In this document: piece after piece, positions 9,518 to 20,499 of the stretch
Layout of the letters: every line of letters begins with the position of its first letter
Numbering within the stretch: position 1 is the stretch's first letter
Assembly (NCBI GenBank): GCA_022824395.1
Contig: JAJDZX010000007.1
Location: 1 to 35,622, forward strand
Reading direction: 5' to 3'
Length of the DNA: 35,622 bases
DNA from: Alphaproteobacteria bacterium
GTDB lineage: Bacteria > Pseudomonadota > Alphaproteobacteria > TMED109
Made by a program: the position numbers and the translations under genes
The notes under the pieces: generated by a model
Seen by the model: the letters and a program-made list of their open reading frames with translations, nothing else
Told to the model about the DNA's origin: nothing
Databases searched by the model: none

Positions 9518-11403
9518 TGGCGGTCGCCGCGGTGTTCCTGCCGCTGGCCGCGGCGGTGCTGACCACGCTGACCGCCCGGCGGGCGCCGCCGGTCTTCGCC
9601 GGCATCGCGGCGGCGGCCCTGACCGCGCTGGCGCTGGCCGCGTCGCTCGTCGTCCTGGCCGGGCTCGGCGACGAGCCCACCCGCGTCACGCTCGCGACGT
9701 GGATCGCGGTGGACGGCCTCCACCTCGACTGGTCGCTCCGGCTGGACCCGCTCTCGGCGCTGATGCTGGTGGTGGTGAACGCGATCTCCGCGCTGGTGCA
9801 CCTCTATGCCATCGGCTACATGGCCGAGGATCCGCACCGGCCGCGCTTCTTCGCCTTCCTGTCGCTGTTCACGTTCTCGATGCTGCTGCTGGTCAGCGCC
9901 GACAACTTCCTGCAGCTGTTCTGCGGCTGGGAGGGCGTCGGCCTGTCCTCATACCTCCTGATCGGCTTCTGGTACGAGCGGGCCACGGCCAACGCGGCCG
10001 CCATCAAGGCGTTCCTGATGAACCGGATCGGCGACGTCGGGCTGGTGCTCGCGCTCGCCGCCATCGCGCTCACCTTCGACAGCCTCACGTTCGACGCGGT
10101 GTTCGACGCCGCGGGTTCGACATCTGCGACACTGCTGGGCCTGCCGGCCCTCGAAGTGATCGGCGTGCTGCTCCTGGTCGGCGCGATGGGGAAATCCGCC
10201 CAGATCGGGCTCCACACGTGGCTGGCCGACGCGATGGAGGGCCCGACGCCGGTGTCCGCGCTGCTGCACGCGGCGACCATGGTGACGGCGGGCGTGTTCC
10301 TGGTGGCGCGCTGCGCGCCGCTCTATGCCGGCGCGCCGGTCGCCCTCGACCTGGTGGCGGCGGTCGGCGCCGCCACCGCCCTGTTCGCCGCGACGATCGC
10401 GCTGGCGCAGACCGACATCAAACGCGTGGTCGCGTGGTCGACCTGCAGCCAACTCGGGTACATGTTCCTCGCGGCCGGCGTCGCGGTGCCCGCGGCCGCC
10501 CTCTTCCACCTGTTCACGCATGCGTTCTTCAAGGCGCTGCTGTTCCTCGGGGCCGGCGCGGTGATCCACGCGCTGGCGCACGAGCAGGACCTGCGCCGGA
10601 TGGGCGGTCTCGCGCGGCGGATGCCGCTCACGTGCGCGGCGATGGTGATCGGGAGCCTGGCGCTCTCGGGCCTGCCCCCGTTCGCCGGGTTCTGGTCGAA
10701 GGACGTCATCCTGGAAAGCGCGTACGCGGCGCACGGCCCAGTCGCCCTGACCGGCTTCTGGATGGGCCTCGCCGCGGCGTTCCTGACCGGCCTGTACAGC
10801 TGGCGGCTCGTGTTCCTGGTGTTCACCGGCGAGGCCAGGGCGCCCGCGGGCGTCGTGGCGGCGGCGCACGAGCCGGGCTGGTCGATGCGGTTCCCCGTGC
10901 TCGTCCTCGCCGTGGCCGCGTGCGTGGCGGGCTGGTGGGCGCATGACCTCGGGGCGGCGGACGCACCGTTCTGGCGTGGCCTGTTCGCCGTGACGCACCA
11001 TGCGGACGTCCCGGCGTGGGTCCCGGTCGCACCGGCCGTGGCCGGGGCCGCCGGGCTGCTGGCGGCCTGGCTGCTGTACCTGGCCCGCCCCGACCTGCGC
11101 GCCCGCCTGGCGGCGAGGACGGCCGCCGCCGGGGCCTTCCTGGCCAGCGGCTGGCGGTTCGATTCCCTCTACGACGCGCTGGCCGTGCGGCCCATCCGCC
11201 GTCTCGGCGCCTTCCTCGGCGCCTCGGTCGACCGCGGGTTCATCGACCGGCACGGGCCCGAGGGGATCGGCCGCGCCGCGCTGGCCGGCGCCGTGCGGGT
11301 GCAGTTCCTCCAGACGGGCCAGCTGCACCACTACGCGCTCGTGGTGGTGATCGGGGCGGTGCTGTTCGCGGCGTGGAACCTGCTGATCGGGGGGCTGTGG
11401 TGA
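9514..11403 (+). CDS. nuoL: NADH-quinone oxidoreductase subunit L
   Basis: The distal antiporter-like proton-pumping subunit (629 residues, ND5 homologue). It has many membrane helices and the proton-antiporter core: [19 protein letters not shown], with the conserved Glu of helix 5; [38 protein letters not shown], with the key Lys and the broken helix; and [10 protein letters not shown]. The C-terminal region (about residues 520-629) should include the long lateral amphipathic helix specific to NuoL. It starts at an ATGA overlap with nuoK and its stop overlaps the GTG of nuoM. Confidence 0.96.
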   Translation: MMAVAAVFLPLAAAVLTTLTARRAPPVFAGIAAAALTALALAASLVVLAGLGDEPTRVTLATWIAVDGLHLDWSLRLDPLSALMLVVVNAISALVHLYAIGYMAEDPHRPRFFAFLSLFTFSMLLLVSADNFLQLFCGWEGVGLSSYLLIGFWYERATANAAAIKAFLMNRIGDVGLVLALAAIALTFDSLTFDAVFDAAGSTSATLLGLPALEVIGVLLLVGAMGKSAQIGLHTWLADAMEGPTPVSALLHAATMVTAGVFLVARCAPLYAGAPVALDLVAAVGAATALFAATIALAQTDIKRVVAWSTCSQLGYMFLAAGVAVPAAALFHLFTHAFFKALLFLGAGAVIHALAHEQDLRRMGGLARRMPLTCAAMVIGSLALSGLPPFAGFWSKDVILESAYAAHGPVALTGFWMGLAAAFLTGLYSWRLVFLVFTGEARAPAGVVAAAHEPGWSMRFPVLVLAVAACVAGWWAHDLGAADAPFWRGLFAVTHHADVPAWVPVAPAVAGAAGLLAAWLLYLARPDLRARLAARTAAAGAFLASGWRFDSLYDALAVRPIRRLGAFLGASVDRGFIDRHGPEGIGRAALAGAVRVQFLQTGQLHHYALVVVIGAVLFAAWNLLIGGLW

Positions 11404-12890
11404 GCACCTGGCCCATCCTGTCGCTCCTCGTGTTTCTGCCGGTGGGGGGGATCGCCTTCCTCGCGCTGACCGGCCGCGCCGACGCCCAGAACGACCGCAA
11501 CGCCCGCGACGTGACCCTCTGGACCTCGCTCGCCAACCTGGCGCTGGCGATCGTCCTGGCCCTGCGGTTCGACCCCGGGCAGGAGGGCTTCCAGTTCGTC
11601 GAGCATGCCGTGTGGCTGCCGGGACTCGGGGTGGCGTACCACCTGGGCGTCGACGGGATCTCCGTCCTGTTCATCCTGCTGACGGCCCTCCTGGTGCCGA
11701 TCTGCATCGTCGCCTCCTGGACGACGGTCGTGGAGCGCGTGCGCTCCTGGATGGTCGCGTTCCTGGCCATGGAGGCCCTCATGATCGGGGTGTTCGTGGC
11801 CCGCGACGCCCTGCTGTTCTACGTGTTCTTCGAGGCCATCCTGATCCCGATGTTCCTGATCATCGGGATCTGGGGCGGCGAGCGGCGCGTGCACGCCGCC
11901 TTCAAGTTCGTGCTCTACACGCTGGCGGGCTCCGTCCTGTTCCTGGTCGCGATCCTGACGCTCGCCAGCATGGCCGGATCCACCGACATGGATCGCCTGG
12001 CGGCGACCGCCATCCCCCTCGAGGCGCAGCGCTGGATCTGGATCGCGATGTTCGCGTCCTTCGCGGTCAAGGTGCCGATGTGGCCGCTGCACACCTGGCT
12101 GCCCGATGCGCACGTCCAGGCGCCGACGGCGGGGTCGGTCATCCTGGCGGGCGTGCTCCTGAAGCTCGGCGGCTACGGGTTCCTGCGCTTTTCGCTGCCG
12201 ATGCTGCCGGCCGCCAGCGCGGAGTTCGTGCCGCTGGTCTACGTGCTGAGCGCCATCGCGATCCTCTACACGTCCCTGGTCGCGCTGATGCAGCGGGACA
12301 TGAAACGCCTGATCGCCTATTCCTCGGTGGCGCACATGGGGGTGGTCACGCTCGGGCTGTTCACCGCGTCGGCGCGCGCCATTTCCGGCGCGATCATGCA
12401 GATGCTGAGTCACGGCCTCGTGTCCGCGGCGCTGTTCCTGGTGGTGGGCGTGGTGTACGACCGGCGGCACTCCCGGGAGATCGCGGACTACGGTGGCCTC
12501 GTCCATTCGATGCCGCGGTACGCCGCGCTCTTCATGCTGTTTGCGCTGGCGGCGGTCGGGCTGCCGGCCACCAGCGGCTTCGTCGGTGAATTCCTCGTCA
12601 TCGTCGGCGTGTTTCCGGTGAGCGCGGTGTTCGCGGCCTGCGCAGCGCTCGGCATGGTGCTGTCGGCGGCCTACATGCTCTGGCTGTACCGGCGGGTGGT
12701 GTTCGGCGGCGTGCCCGCCGGGACGCCGCTGCCTGACCTGAGCCTCCGCGAGACCGGCATGTTCCTGCCGCTCGCGATCCTGGTGCTCTGGCTGGGCATC
12801 CAGCCCGCGTTCGTGTTCCGGCTGGTCGAGGGTCCAGCCGCCGAACTGGCCGCGCGGCTGCTGGCCGCGCAAACGGGTGGCGGCGCGTGA
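11400..12890 (+). CDS. nuoM: NADH-quinone oxidoreductase subunit M
   Basis: Antiporter-like proton-pumping subunit (496 residues, ND4 homologue). The core motifs are FYVFFEAILIPMFLIIGIWGG with the helix-5 Glu, FAVKVPMWPLHTWLPDAHVQAPTAGSVILAGVLLKLGGYG with the conserved Lys, and IAYSSVAHMGVVTLG. GTG 11400 is chosen as it overlaps the nuoL stop (GTGA); a GTG one codon earlier (11397) is equally readable, giving one extra residue. It overlaps nuoN by 4 bases. Confidence 0.96.
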   Translation: MSTWPILSLLVFLPVGGIAFLALTGRADAQNDRNARDVTLWTSLANLALAIVLALRFDPGQEGFQFVEHAVWLPGLGVAYHLGVDGISVLFILLTALLVPICIVASWTTVVERVRSWMVAFLAMEALMIGVFVARDALLFYVFFEAILIPMFLIIGIWGGERRVHAAFKFVLYTLAGSVLFLVAILTLASMAGSTDMDRLAATAIPLEAQRWIWIAMFASFAVKVPMWPLHTWLPDAHVQAPTAGSVILAGVLLKLGGYGFLRFSLPMLPAASAEFVPLVYVLSAIAILYTSLVALMQRDMKRLIAYSSVAHMGVVTLGLFTASARAISGAIMQMLSHGLVSAALFLVVGVVYDRRHSREIADYGGLVHSMPRYAALFMLFALAAVGLPATSGFVGEFLVIVGVFPVSAVFAACAALGMVLSAAYMLWLYRRVVFGGVPAGTPLPDLSLRETGMFLPLAILVLWLGIQPAFVFRLVEGPAAELAARLLAAQTGGGA

Positions 12891-14320
12891 CGGCGCTCGA
12901 TCCCGCGCTCCTCGGTGCCCTGCCCGAGCTGTTCCTGGCGCTCGCGGCAACCGTGCTCACCATGGTGGGGCCGTTCGTCGTCGACAGCCGCCGGCAATGG
13001 CTGACCCGCGCCGCGCTGCTCGCGCTGGTGGCCGCGCTCGCCCTGGTGCCGATCGCGCCCGACGGTCCGGTCTTCGGCGGGCTGTTCGTGGTGGACGGGT
13101 TCGCGAAGTTCATGAAGGTCCTGGTCCTGGGCGCGACCGCCTGGACGCTGCTGATCGCCGAGGAGGGGCGCCAGTCGGCGAGCATGCGGGCGTTCGAATA
13201 CCCGGTGCTGGTCCTGTTCTCGGCGCTCGGCATGCTCGCCACGGTGTCGGCGAGCAACCTGATGAGCCTGTACCTCGGCCTCGAGATGATGAGCATCCCG
13301 CTCTACGTTCTGACGGCGCTCAAGCGGGAATCGCGCCACGCGGGCGAGGCCGGGATCAAGTATTTCGTCCTGGGCGCGCTGGCCTCGGCACTGCTGCTCT
13401 ACGGGTGCGCGCTCCTGTACGGGTTCACCGGCACGACGGCATTCGACGCGCTGGCGACAGCGCTGCCCGACGCCTCGCCGTTCGGAGCTGCGGCCGGCCT
13501 CGTCTTCCTTGTGGCGGGGATCGCCTTCAAGCTGTCGGCGGCACCGTTCCACATGTGGACGCCCGATGTCTACGAGGGGGCGCCGACCCCGGTGACGGCG
13601 TTCCTGGCGGCGGCCCCCAAGGTCGCCGCCGGCGCGTTGATGCTGCGCGTGCTGTTCGGCCCGCTCGCCGGCCTCGCCGACGTGTGGATGCCGGCGATCG
13701 CCGCGCTGGCCGTGCTGTCCATGGCGGTCGGCGCCTTCGGCGCCCTGCGGCAGACGGGGCTGAAGCGCCTGCTGGCCTACGGGACCATTGGCCACTCCGG
13801 GTACATCTTCGTCGGCGTCGCCGCCGGCTCCCCCGAGGGGCTGCACGGCGCGTGCGTCTACCTCGCGGTGTACGCGGTCATGACGATCGGTGCCTTCGCG
13901 TGCCTCCTCGCCATGCACCGGAGCCACCAGCCCTTCGAGCAGGTGGAGCACCTCGCCGGGATCGGGCGCCGCCGCCCCATGTTCGCGCTGGCGTTCTCGA
14001 CCCTGCTGCTGTCGATGGCGGGGTTGCCGCCGCTTGCCGGCTTCCTTGCCAAGCTCTACGTGTTCCGGGCTGCCGTCGAGGCCGGCCTGTTCTGGCTGGC
14101 GGTGGTCGGCGTGCTCGCCAGCGTGGTGGCCGCCGCCTATTACTTCCGGGTGGTCTACGTGATGTACTTCGCGGACGGAGACGAGGACTTCGAGCGCCTG
14201 CCCGGGCGGCGGATCACGTGGACGGTGACGGCGACCGCCGTGACCGCCCTGCTGTTCCTCGTGGTTGCCCCGGTGGTGGTGGAGGCAGCCGCCAGGGCAG
14301 CGGGCACGCTCGGACTCTGA
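12887..14320 (+). CDS. nuoN: NADH-quinone oxidoreductase subunit N
   Basis: Antiporter-like proton-pumping subunit (477 residues, ND2 homologue), next to NuoK in the membrane arm. The motifs are SLYLGLEMMSIPLYVLTALKR with the conserved Glu, FKLSAAPFHMWTPDVYEGAPTPVTAFLAAAPKVA with the channel Lys residues, and RLLAYGTIGHSGYIFVG. The GTG start at 12887 overlaps the nuoM stop. This is the last nuo gene; birA follows after 6 bases, so the operon may continue. Confidence 0.96.
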   Translation: MTALDPALLGALPELFLALAATVLTMVGPFVVDSRRQWLTRAALLALVAALALVPIAPDGPVFGGLFVVDGFAKFMKVLVLGATAWTLLIAEEGRQSASMRAFEYPVLVLFSALGMLATVSASNLMSLYLGLEMMSIPLYVLTALKRESRHAGEAGIKYFVLGALASALLLYGCALLYGFTGTTAFDALATALPDASPFGAAAGLVFLVAGIAFKLSAAPFHMWTPDVYEGAPTPVTAFLAAAPKVAAGALMLRVLFGPLAGLADVWMPAIAALAVLSMAVGAFGALRQTGLKRLLAYGTIGHSGYIFVGVAAGSPEGLHGACVYLAVYAVMTIGAFACLLAMHRSHQPFEQVEHLAGIGRRRPMFALAFSTLLLSMAGLPPLAGFLAKLYVFRAAVEAGLFWLAVVGVLASVVAAAYYFRVVYVMYFADGDEDFERLPGRRITWTVTATAVTALLFLVVAPVVVEAAARAAGTLGL

Positions 14321-14326
14321 GCGGGC

Positions 14327-15046
14327 ATGGTGGCGGAATTTCGGGTGGTGCGGCTGCACACCGTCGATAGTACCAACGCGGAGGCGTGGCGCCGGGCCGG
14401 CCGGCCGGCCAAGGCCGGACTGGTCGTCTGGGCGCGCCGTCAGGAGCAGGGCCGGGGTCGGCACGGGCGGGGCTGGGACTCGCCGACCGGCAATCTCTAC
14501 GCGTCGGTGGTGCGGCCCGCGGCCGGCGCCGGCCATCCGGCCCTCGAGGTGTTCCGGGCGGGCATCTGCCTCGTGGAAGCGATCCTGGACGTGACGGGGC
14601 AGCGGGTGGCGGCCCGGCTGAAATGGCCCAACGACGTGGTGGTCGGCGGGCGGAAGGTCGCCGGGATTCTTGCCGAGACGGCCCCCGAGCGGGCCGCCGC
14701 GGTGGTGGGCACCGGCGTGAACCTGGTGTCGCACCCCGCCACGACGTCGCTGCCGGCGACCGACCTGGCGCAGGCCGGGGCGCCCGGTGTGCGCCCGGCC
14801 GGGCTGCTCGCCGCCTACCTCGGCCGCCTGGCTGACCGCGCCGCCCTGGGGCCTGCCCGGGTCTTCGATCGCTGGCGCGAGCTGGCGCTGCCGGCCGGCA
14901 CCCCGTTCCGGGTCCGCCTCGGCACCGACGAGGTGCGGGGGGCGTTCGCCGGGATCGACCGCGACGGCGCCCTGCTGCTGGAGCTGGCCGACGGCAGGCG
15001 GCGGCGCATCGTCGCCGGTGACGCATTTCCCGAGATGGCCGGCTGA
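14327..15046 (+). CDS. birA: Biotin--[acetyl-CoA-carboxylase] ligase
   Basis: Biotin protein ligase (239 residues) that activates biotin with ATP and attaches it to the biotin carboxyl carrier protein. The signature GRGRHGRGWDSPTGNLYASV (about residues 43-62) is the biotinyl-AMP binding loop, and KWPNDVVVGGRKVAGILAET is the second catalytic segment. A small C-terminal SH3-like domain is visible (GAFAGIDRDGALLLELADG). There is no N-terminal helix-turn-helix, so this is a monofunctional ligase, not the repressor type of Escherichia coli. It follows nuoN by 6 bases and overlaps coaX by one base (TGATG). Confidence 0.93.
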   Translation: MVAEFRVVRLHTVDSTNAEAWRRAGRPAKAGLVVWARRQEQGRGRHGRGWDSPTGNLYASVVRPAAGAGHPALEVFRAGICLVEAILDVTGQRVAARLKWPNDVVVGGRKVAGILAETAPERAAAVVGTGVNLVSHPATTSLPATDLAQAGAPGVRPAGLLAAYLGRLADRAALGPARVFDRWRELALPAGTPFRVRLGTDEVRGAFAGIDRDGALLLELADGRRRRIVAGDAFPEMAG

Positions 15047-15834
15047 TGGCGTCGCACCTGCTGGCCGTGGACGTCGGCAACACCAACACGGTGTTCGCCG
15101 TGTTCGAGGTTGACCGCCTGCTGGTGTCCTGGCGCCTCGCGACGTCGGTGGACCGCACGGCGGACGAATACGCGGCCACGCTGTCCCAGTTGATGAAGCT
15201 GGACGGCCGCAGCCCCGACTCGATTGGTGCCGTCGTGATCTCGACGGTGGTGCCGGCGTCGCTGTTCGAGCTGCGCCTGCTTGCCGACCGGATGTTCGGC
15301 TGCCGCGCCGACGTGGTGGGCGACGGGCTCGACCTCGGCATCGAGGTCAACATTCCGAGCCCGCAGGAAGTCGGCGCGGACCGGCTCGTGAACGCGGTGG
15401 GGGCCTACCGGCGGTACGGCGGCGCCGTGATCGTCGTCGACTTCGGGACGGCGACGACCTTTGACGTCGTCGGGCCGCGCGGTTCGTACGAAGGCGGCGT
15501 GATCGCGCCCGGCGTCAACCTGTCGCTCGAGGCGCTGCACGCGGAAGCGGCCCGGCTCCCGCGGATCGCGATCGGGCGGCCCGCGGCGGTCGTCGGCCGG
15601 GACACCGTCGGGGCCATGCGTTCGGGGATCTACTGGGGCTACGTCGGCCTGATCGAGGGTCTGATCCAGCGCATTCGGGACGAGCGGGGACAGGCGTCCA
15701 TGCGGGTGGTGGCGACGGGCGGCCTCGCCGACCTGTTCGCGCAGGCCACCGACGTGATTGGCACCGTCGACCCCAACCTCACCCTGTATGGCCTCTGCTT
15801 CGTGCATCGCCACAACCGGGGGCCGACGCCATGA
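15046..15834 (+). CDS. coaX: Type III pantothenate kinase
   Basis: Phosphorylates pantothenate with ATP, the first step of coenzyme A synthesis (262 residues). It belongs to the ASKHA fold: DVGNTNTVFAVFE near the N-terminus binds phosphate, GADRLVNAVGAY includes the catalytic Asp and the substrate site, and VDFGTATTFDVV and YEGGVIAPGVNLSLEAL are family motifs. Type III enzymes usually need a monovalent cation and are not inhibited by CoA. The start ATG overlaps the birA stop by one base, and the end overlaps rnj (ATGA). The birA-coaX-rnj order is common in alphaproteobacteria. Confidence 0.95.
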   Translation: MASHLLAVDVGNTNTVFAVFEVDRLLVSWRLATSVDRTADEYAATLSQLMKLDGRSPDSIGAVVISTVVPASLFELRLLADRMFGCRADVVGDGLDLGIEVNIPSPQEVGADRLVNAVGAYRRYGGAVIVVDFGTATTFDVVGPRGSYEGGVIAPGVNLSLEALHAEAARLPRIAIGRPAAVVGRDTVGAMRSGIYWGYVGLIEGLIQRIRDERGQASMRVVATGGLADLFAQATDVIGTVDPNLTLYGLCFVHRHNRGPTP

Positions 15835-17495
15835 ACGGGCTCCCGATACCCGCGCCGGACGAGCTGCTGTTCGTGCCGCTGGGCGGTTCCGGCGAGATCG
15901 GCATGAACCTGAACCTCTACGGGTACGCCGGCCGCTGGATCATGATCGACTGCGGCGTGTCGTTCCGGGACGAGCGGATGCCGGAGGCGGACGTCGTGAT
16001 GCCGGACATCCGGGCCCTCGAGGGCATGGAGGACCGGATCGAGGCCATCGTGCTGACGCATGCTCACGAGGATCACCACGGCGCGGTGCATCACCTGTGG
16101 CCGCGACTGCGCTGCCCGGTGCTCGCGACCCCGTTTGCCGCCACGCTCCTGCGCGAGAAACTCGCTGACGCGGGCCTGCGGGGGGTCGTGCCCGTGGACC
16201 AGGTGGCGCCGGGCGATTCCCGGCAGCTTGGCGAATTCCGCGTGGAGTACGTGCCGATCACGCACTCGATTCCCGAATCGCACGCGATCGCCCTGTCGAC
16301 GCCGGCTGGCGTGGTGCTGCACACGGGCGACTGGAAGTTCGACCCGCGGCCCGGGCTCGGGCCGACGACGGATGAGGCCAGGCTTCGGCAGCTGGGGGAC
16401 GCCGGAGTCCTGGCCATCACCGGTGATTCCACCAACGCCCTGATCGCGGGCGAGTCCGGTTCGGAGGGCGACATCGCCGATGAACTGGTGCCGCTGGTCG
16501 AGGGCCAAGAAGGGCTGGTCGCGGTGGCAACGTTCGCCTCGAACGTGGCACGGCTGCGCACGGTGGCCGAGGTGGCGCGGCGCTGTCGCCGGCGCATGGC
16601 ACTCGTCGGGCGCTCGCTCTGGCGGCTGACCGACGCGGCACGGACGGCGGGATACCTCGACGGAGTCCCGGCGTTCGTGAAGGAAGACGCGATCCGATCG
16701 TTTCCGCGCCGCGAGCTGCTCGTCGCGTGCACCGGCTCGCAGGGCGAGCCCCGGGCGGCACTGTCCCGGATCATCGAGCGCCGCCACCGCGCGCTCCACT
16801 TCGCGCCCGGTGACCGGGTGATCTTCTCGTCGCGGGTCATCCCGGGGAATGAGATCGCGGTCAAGCGCATCTGGAACGGGCTGACCGAGCTGGGATGCGA
16901 CGTCATTACCTCCGACCAGGCGCCGATCCACGTGTCGGGGCATCCGGCGCGGGACGAGCTCACGCGGATGTACCACTGCATCCGACCGCGCATCGCCTTG
17001 CCCGTGCACGGCGAACCGCTGCACATCCGCGCCCACGCCAACCTCGCCCGGTCGCTGCAGGTGCCGGAGGTCTTCGAGCCGCGCAACGGCCAGGTGATCC
17101 GCTTGGCCCCGGGCACTGCGGCGGAGGCCGGCCGGGTCGACGTGGGCCGGCTGGTCCTGGACGGGGCGGGCGTCGTGCCGCGAGAGTCGGACCACCTGCT
17201 GGCGCGCCGGCGGATGGCGCATCACGGGGCGGTCACCGTGACCATGGTCGTCGAGGATGACGAGGTGCTCATAGAACCGAGGATCACCCTGCACGGGCTC
17301 GACGCGGCCGGGAGCGGGGCCCGGGTGGACATCGCCGAGACTGTGCTGAGCGTCTGGGACGGGCTGCCCGCCGGCCACAGCGAGGACGACGGACAGGCGC
17401 GGGCGGTACTGGAGAAGGCCGTTCGTCGCACGTGTCGGCGGTCCCTGTTCAAGCAGCCGGACGTCGTCGTCGAACTGATCCGCTTGAAGGACTGA
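15831..17495 (+). CDS. rnj: Ribonuclease J
   Basis: Metallo-beta-lactamase/beta-CASP ribonuclease (554 residues) with 5'-3' exonuclease and endonuclease activity in RNA decay and maturation, cytoplasmic. The zinc-binding motif HAHEDHHG gives H77, H79, D81 and H82. Further ligands lie in ITHSIPESHAI and HTGDWKFD. The beta-CASP domain follows (TFASNVARLRTVAEVA, LLVACTGSQGEPRAALSRI), then HVSGHPARDEL and LPVHGEPLHIRAHANLA near the C-terminal active-site His. The length is normal for the single alphaproteobacterial RNase J. It starts in an ATGA overlap with coaX. Confidence 0.94.
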   Translation: MNGLPIPAPDELLFVPLGGSGEIGMNLNLYGYAGRWIMIDCGVSFRDERMPEADVVMPDIRALEGMEDRIEAIVLTHAHEDHHGAVHHLWPRLRCPVLATPFAATLLREKLADAGLRGVVPVDQVAPGDSRQLGEFRVEYVPITHSIPESHAIALSTPAGVVLHTGDWKFDPRPGLGPTTDEARLRQLGDAGVLAITGDSTNALIAGESGSEGDIADELVPLVEGQEGLVAVATFASNVARLRTVAEVARRCRRRMALVGRSLWRLTDAARTAGYLDGVPAFVKEDAIRSFPRRELLVACTGSQGEPRAALSRIIERRHRALHFAPGDRVIFSSRVIPGNEIAVKRIWNGLTELGCDVITSDQAPIHVSGHPARDELTRMYHCIRPRIALPVHGEPLHIRAHANLARSLQVPEVFEPRNGQVIRLAPGTAAEAGRVDVGRLVLDGAGVVPRESDHLLARRRMAHHGAVTVTMVVEDDEVLIEPRITLHGLDAAGSGARVDIAETVLSVWDGLPAGHSEDDGQARAVLEKAVRRTCRRSLFKQPDVVVELIRLKD

Positions 17496-17500
17496 CCGAA

Positions 17501-17914
17501 ATGCAGCCAATCCTGGGCGAACTGAACCATGTCGCCATCGCGGTGCCCGATCTCGAGGCCGCCGCCCGCCGCTACCGGGACATCTTCGGTGCCCGTGTGT
17601 CGGCGCCGCTCCCCCTGCCGGAGCACGGGGTCACCACGGTGTTCGTGGCCCTGCCCAACACCAAGATCGAACTGCTGCATCCCCTGGGCGAGGAGTCGCC
17701 GGTCGCGTCGTTTCTGGCGCGGAACCCGGCCGGCGGCATCCACCATCTCTGCTACGAGGTCGCCGACCTGCGCGCGGCCCGCGACCGGCTGGTGCAGGAA
17801 GGTGCGCGGGTCCTCGGCGACGGGGAGCCGAAGATCGGGGCCCACGGGAAACCGGTCCTGTTCCTACACCCCAAGGACTTCGACGGGACCCTCATCGAAC
17901 TGGAACAGCGCTGA
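17501..17914 (+). CDS. mce: Methylmalonyl-CoA epimerase
   Basis: Interconverts (S)- and (R)-methylmalonyl-CoA in propionyl-CoA catabolism (137 residues). It is a glyoxalase/VOC-fold protein: GELNHVAIAVPDLEAAARRY carries the first metal-binding His, PAGGIHHLCYEVADL the second, and LFLHPKDFDGTLIELEQ the metal-binding Glu at the C-terminus. ATG 17501 gives the normal length; an upstream extension into rnj is not needed. It lies 5 bases after rnj and shares one base with the next gene, as in many alphaproteobacteria. Confidence 0.92.
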   Translation: MQPILGELNHVAIAVPDLEAAARRYRDIFGARVSAPLPLPEHGVTTVFVALPNTKIELLHPLGEESPVASFLARNPAGGIHHLCYEVADLRAARDRLVQEGARVLGDGEPKIGAHGKPVLFLHPKDFDGTLIELEQR

Positions 17915-18186
17915 TGTCGGCGCTCGGGCTGGTGGTGGTCTTCTCCATCGTCTGGTGGCTGCTGTTCTTCATGCTGCTTCCAGTTGGGATCGAACCGTCC
18001 CGGGAACGCGTGCCTGGGCAGGACCCCGGGGCGCCGGCCCGCCCCCTGCTGCTCCGGAAGGTGCTGGTGGCCACCGCGGCCGCGGCCCTGGTCACCGGGC
18101 TCGTGCACGTCGCCGCGCTGCAGGGCTGGATTTCGTTCTGGTCGCTGCTCGGGACCGAACCCCCCGCGGGCGCGGCGTCGGGCTGA
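17914..18186 (+). CDS. DUF1467 family small membrane protein
   Basis: A 90-residue protein of unknown function. It has two predicted membrane helices (about residues 3-25, VVVFSIVWWLLFFMLLPVGI, and 49-71, VLVATAAAALVTGLVHVAAL) with a short polar, Pro-rich loop between them. The WWLLFFMLLPVG motif just before a polar segment is characteristic of DUF1467, a family largely confined to alphaproteobacteria and usually found beside methylmalonyl-CoA epimerase and proS. Here no proS follows within the window. TGATG overlap with mce. The function is not known. Confidence 0.85.
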   Translation: MSALGLVVVFSIVWWLLFFMLLPVGIEPSRERVPGQDPGAPARPLLLRKVLVATAAAALVTGLVHVAALQGWISFWSLLGTEPPAGAASG

Positions 18187-18196
18187 TCGGGGCGTC

Positions 18197-18218
18197 CCGG
18201 CGGGCCGCCTTCCGCCGG
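18197..18218 (+). other. Hairpin downstream of the rnj-DUF1467 genes
   Basis: CCGGCGG (18197-18203) and CCGCCGG (18212-18218) form a perfect 7-base stem with an 8-base loop, 10 bases after the DUF1467 stop. No T-run follows, so it is not a classical terminator; it may protect the 3' end or act with Rho. A -10-like TACATT at 18232-18237 follows, but no convincing -35 is seen, so an ilvH promoter here is only a possibility. Confidence 0.4.
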
Positions 18219-18301
18219 CCCGGCGCGTCCGCTACATTCCGCCCGATGGACGACCCGGCTGGGGCGCTCCCTCGTTGCGCATTCCGGCCCTGGGGGGGTT
18301 G

Positions 18302-19887
<1,586 letters not shown>

Positions 19888-20129
19888 GGCGGATATCCCT
19901 TGGCGGGAATTGCCTCTGTCGTCCCGGTTGAACAGCGACTCGCAGGGCGGCAGGCGCTAGCCCCCACCGACCGGCCGGATGGAGCCGCGCGGGCCGTGTT
20001 CCTGGCCGGGCGGCTGCAGCCGACCCCCGGGGCACGGTCCGGACGGCACACTGATCCCGGATGCGCAAGGGCGACTGATCGCGGAGCCCCGGAGCCGCAT
20101 GGGTCCGGTTCGCACGACGTGGCGGCGGC

Positions 20130-20185
20130 GAGACCGGAGCGGGGCGCGTCCGGCCGCCGGGGTGGCGGGTCCCGGTCTCTCTTTT
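20130..20185 (+). terminator. Terminator-like long hairpin with T-run
   Basis: GAGACCGG (20130-20137) and CCGGTCTC (20172-20179) are perfect inverted copies enclosing a very GC-rich, self-complementary 34-base loop. They are followed by TCTTTTG (20180-20186). This has the form of a rho-independent terminator on the plus strand. Its distance from ilvC (243 bases) means it could end the ilvHC transcript or a separate small RNA. Confidence 0.45.
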
Positions 20186-20203
20186 GTCGGCGAAGCCGCC
20201 GAC
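20186..20203. repeat. Second perfect hairpin
   Basis: GTCGGC (20186-20191) and GCCGAC (20198-20203) form a 6-base stem with loop GAAGCC, directly abutting the T-run of the preceding hairpin. The function is not known. Together the two hairpins form a compact structured block. Confidence 0.35.
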
Positions 20204-20430
20204 CGCTGCATGTCAGGCCGGGTCGCTTCGAGTGCCATCGCAGCATCCACGCTGCGTGAAGCACACCTGCGGACCACCCTGCGGGCACGCAACCGGGCGC
20301 CCGAGGTTCCCGATCCGATCCCCGCGCCGGTGTCCCATGGCCGAAGATCGCGCGTCACAGCACCGCCTTCGCGTCGCCTCCGCACGGAGGTCAGACCGGG
20401 CAAGCTGGCTGAGCTATCGCACGAATCCCG

Positions 20431-20459
20431 TTGAACTGACGGCAGATTCAGGCTAGATA
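20431..20459 (+). promoter_or_regulatory. Possible leuA promoter
   Basis: TTGAAC (20431-20436) and TAGATA (20454-20459) are separated by 17 bases. Only 4 and 3 of 6 positions match the sigma70 consensus, but the spacing is ideal and this is the most AT-rich stretch before leuA. A transcript from here would have a leader of about 75 bases beginning in a hairpin (20462-20499). Confidence 0.35.
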
Positions 20460-20461
20460 CA

Positions 20462-20499
20462 GCCTGACAGCACACGGAGCGAGCGTGGGGCCGTCAGGC
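20462..20499 (+). promoter_or_regulatory. Leader hairpin upstream of leuA
   Basis: GCCTGAC (20462-20468) and GTCAGGC (20493-20499) are perfect complements. The loop contains a second small stem, CACG/CGTG (20473-20476 and 20484-20487). The structure sits between the possible promoter and the leuA ribosome binding site (GGGGAA near 20534). No Leu-rich leader peptide is visible, so classical attenuation is not supported. It might be a protein-binding or structural leader element. Confidence 0.35.

Noticed and set aside
9949..11331. Long minus-strand open frames opposite nuoL, nuoM, nuoN, nuoF and leuA
   Set aside because: They mirror the codon bias of the real genes on the plus strand and have His/Arg/Gln-rich composition without domains.
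19979..20434. 151-codon plus-strand frame (and a 172-codon minus-strand frame) in the ilvC-leuA gap
   Set aside because: Arg/Pro-rich composition, no motif, no ribosome binding site; typical of random frames in GC-rich DNA.
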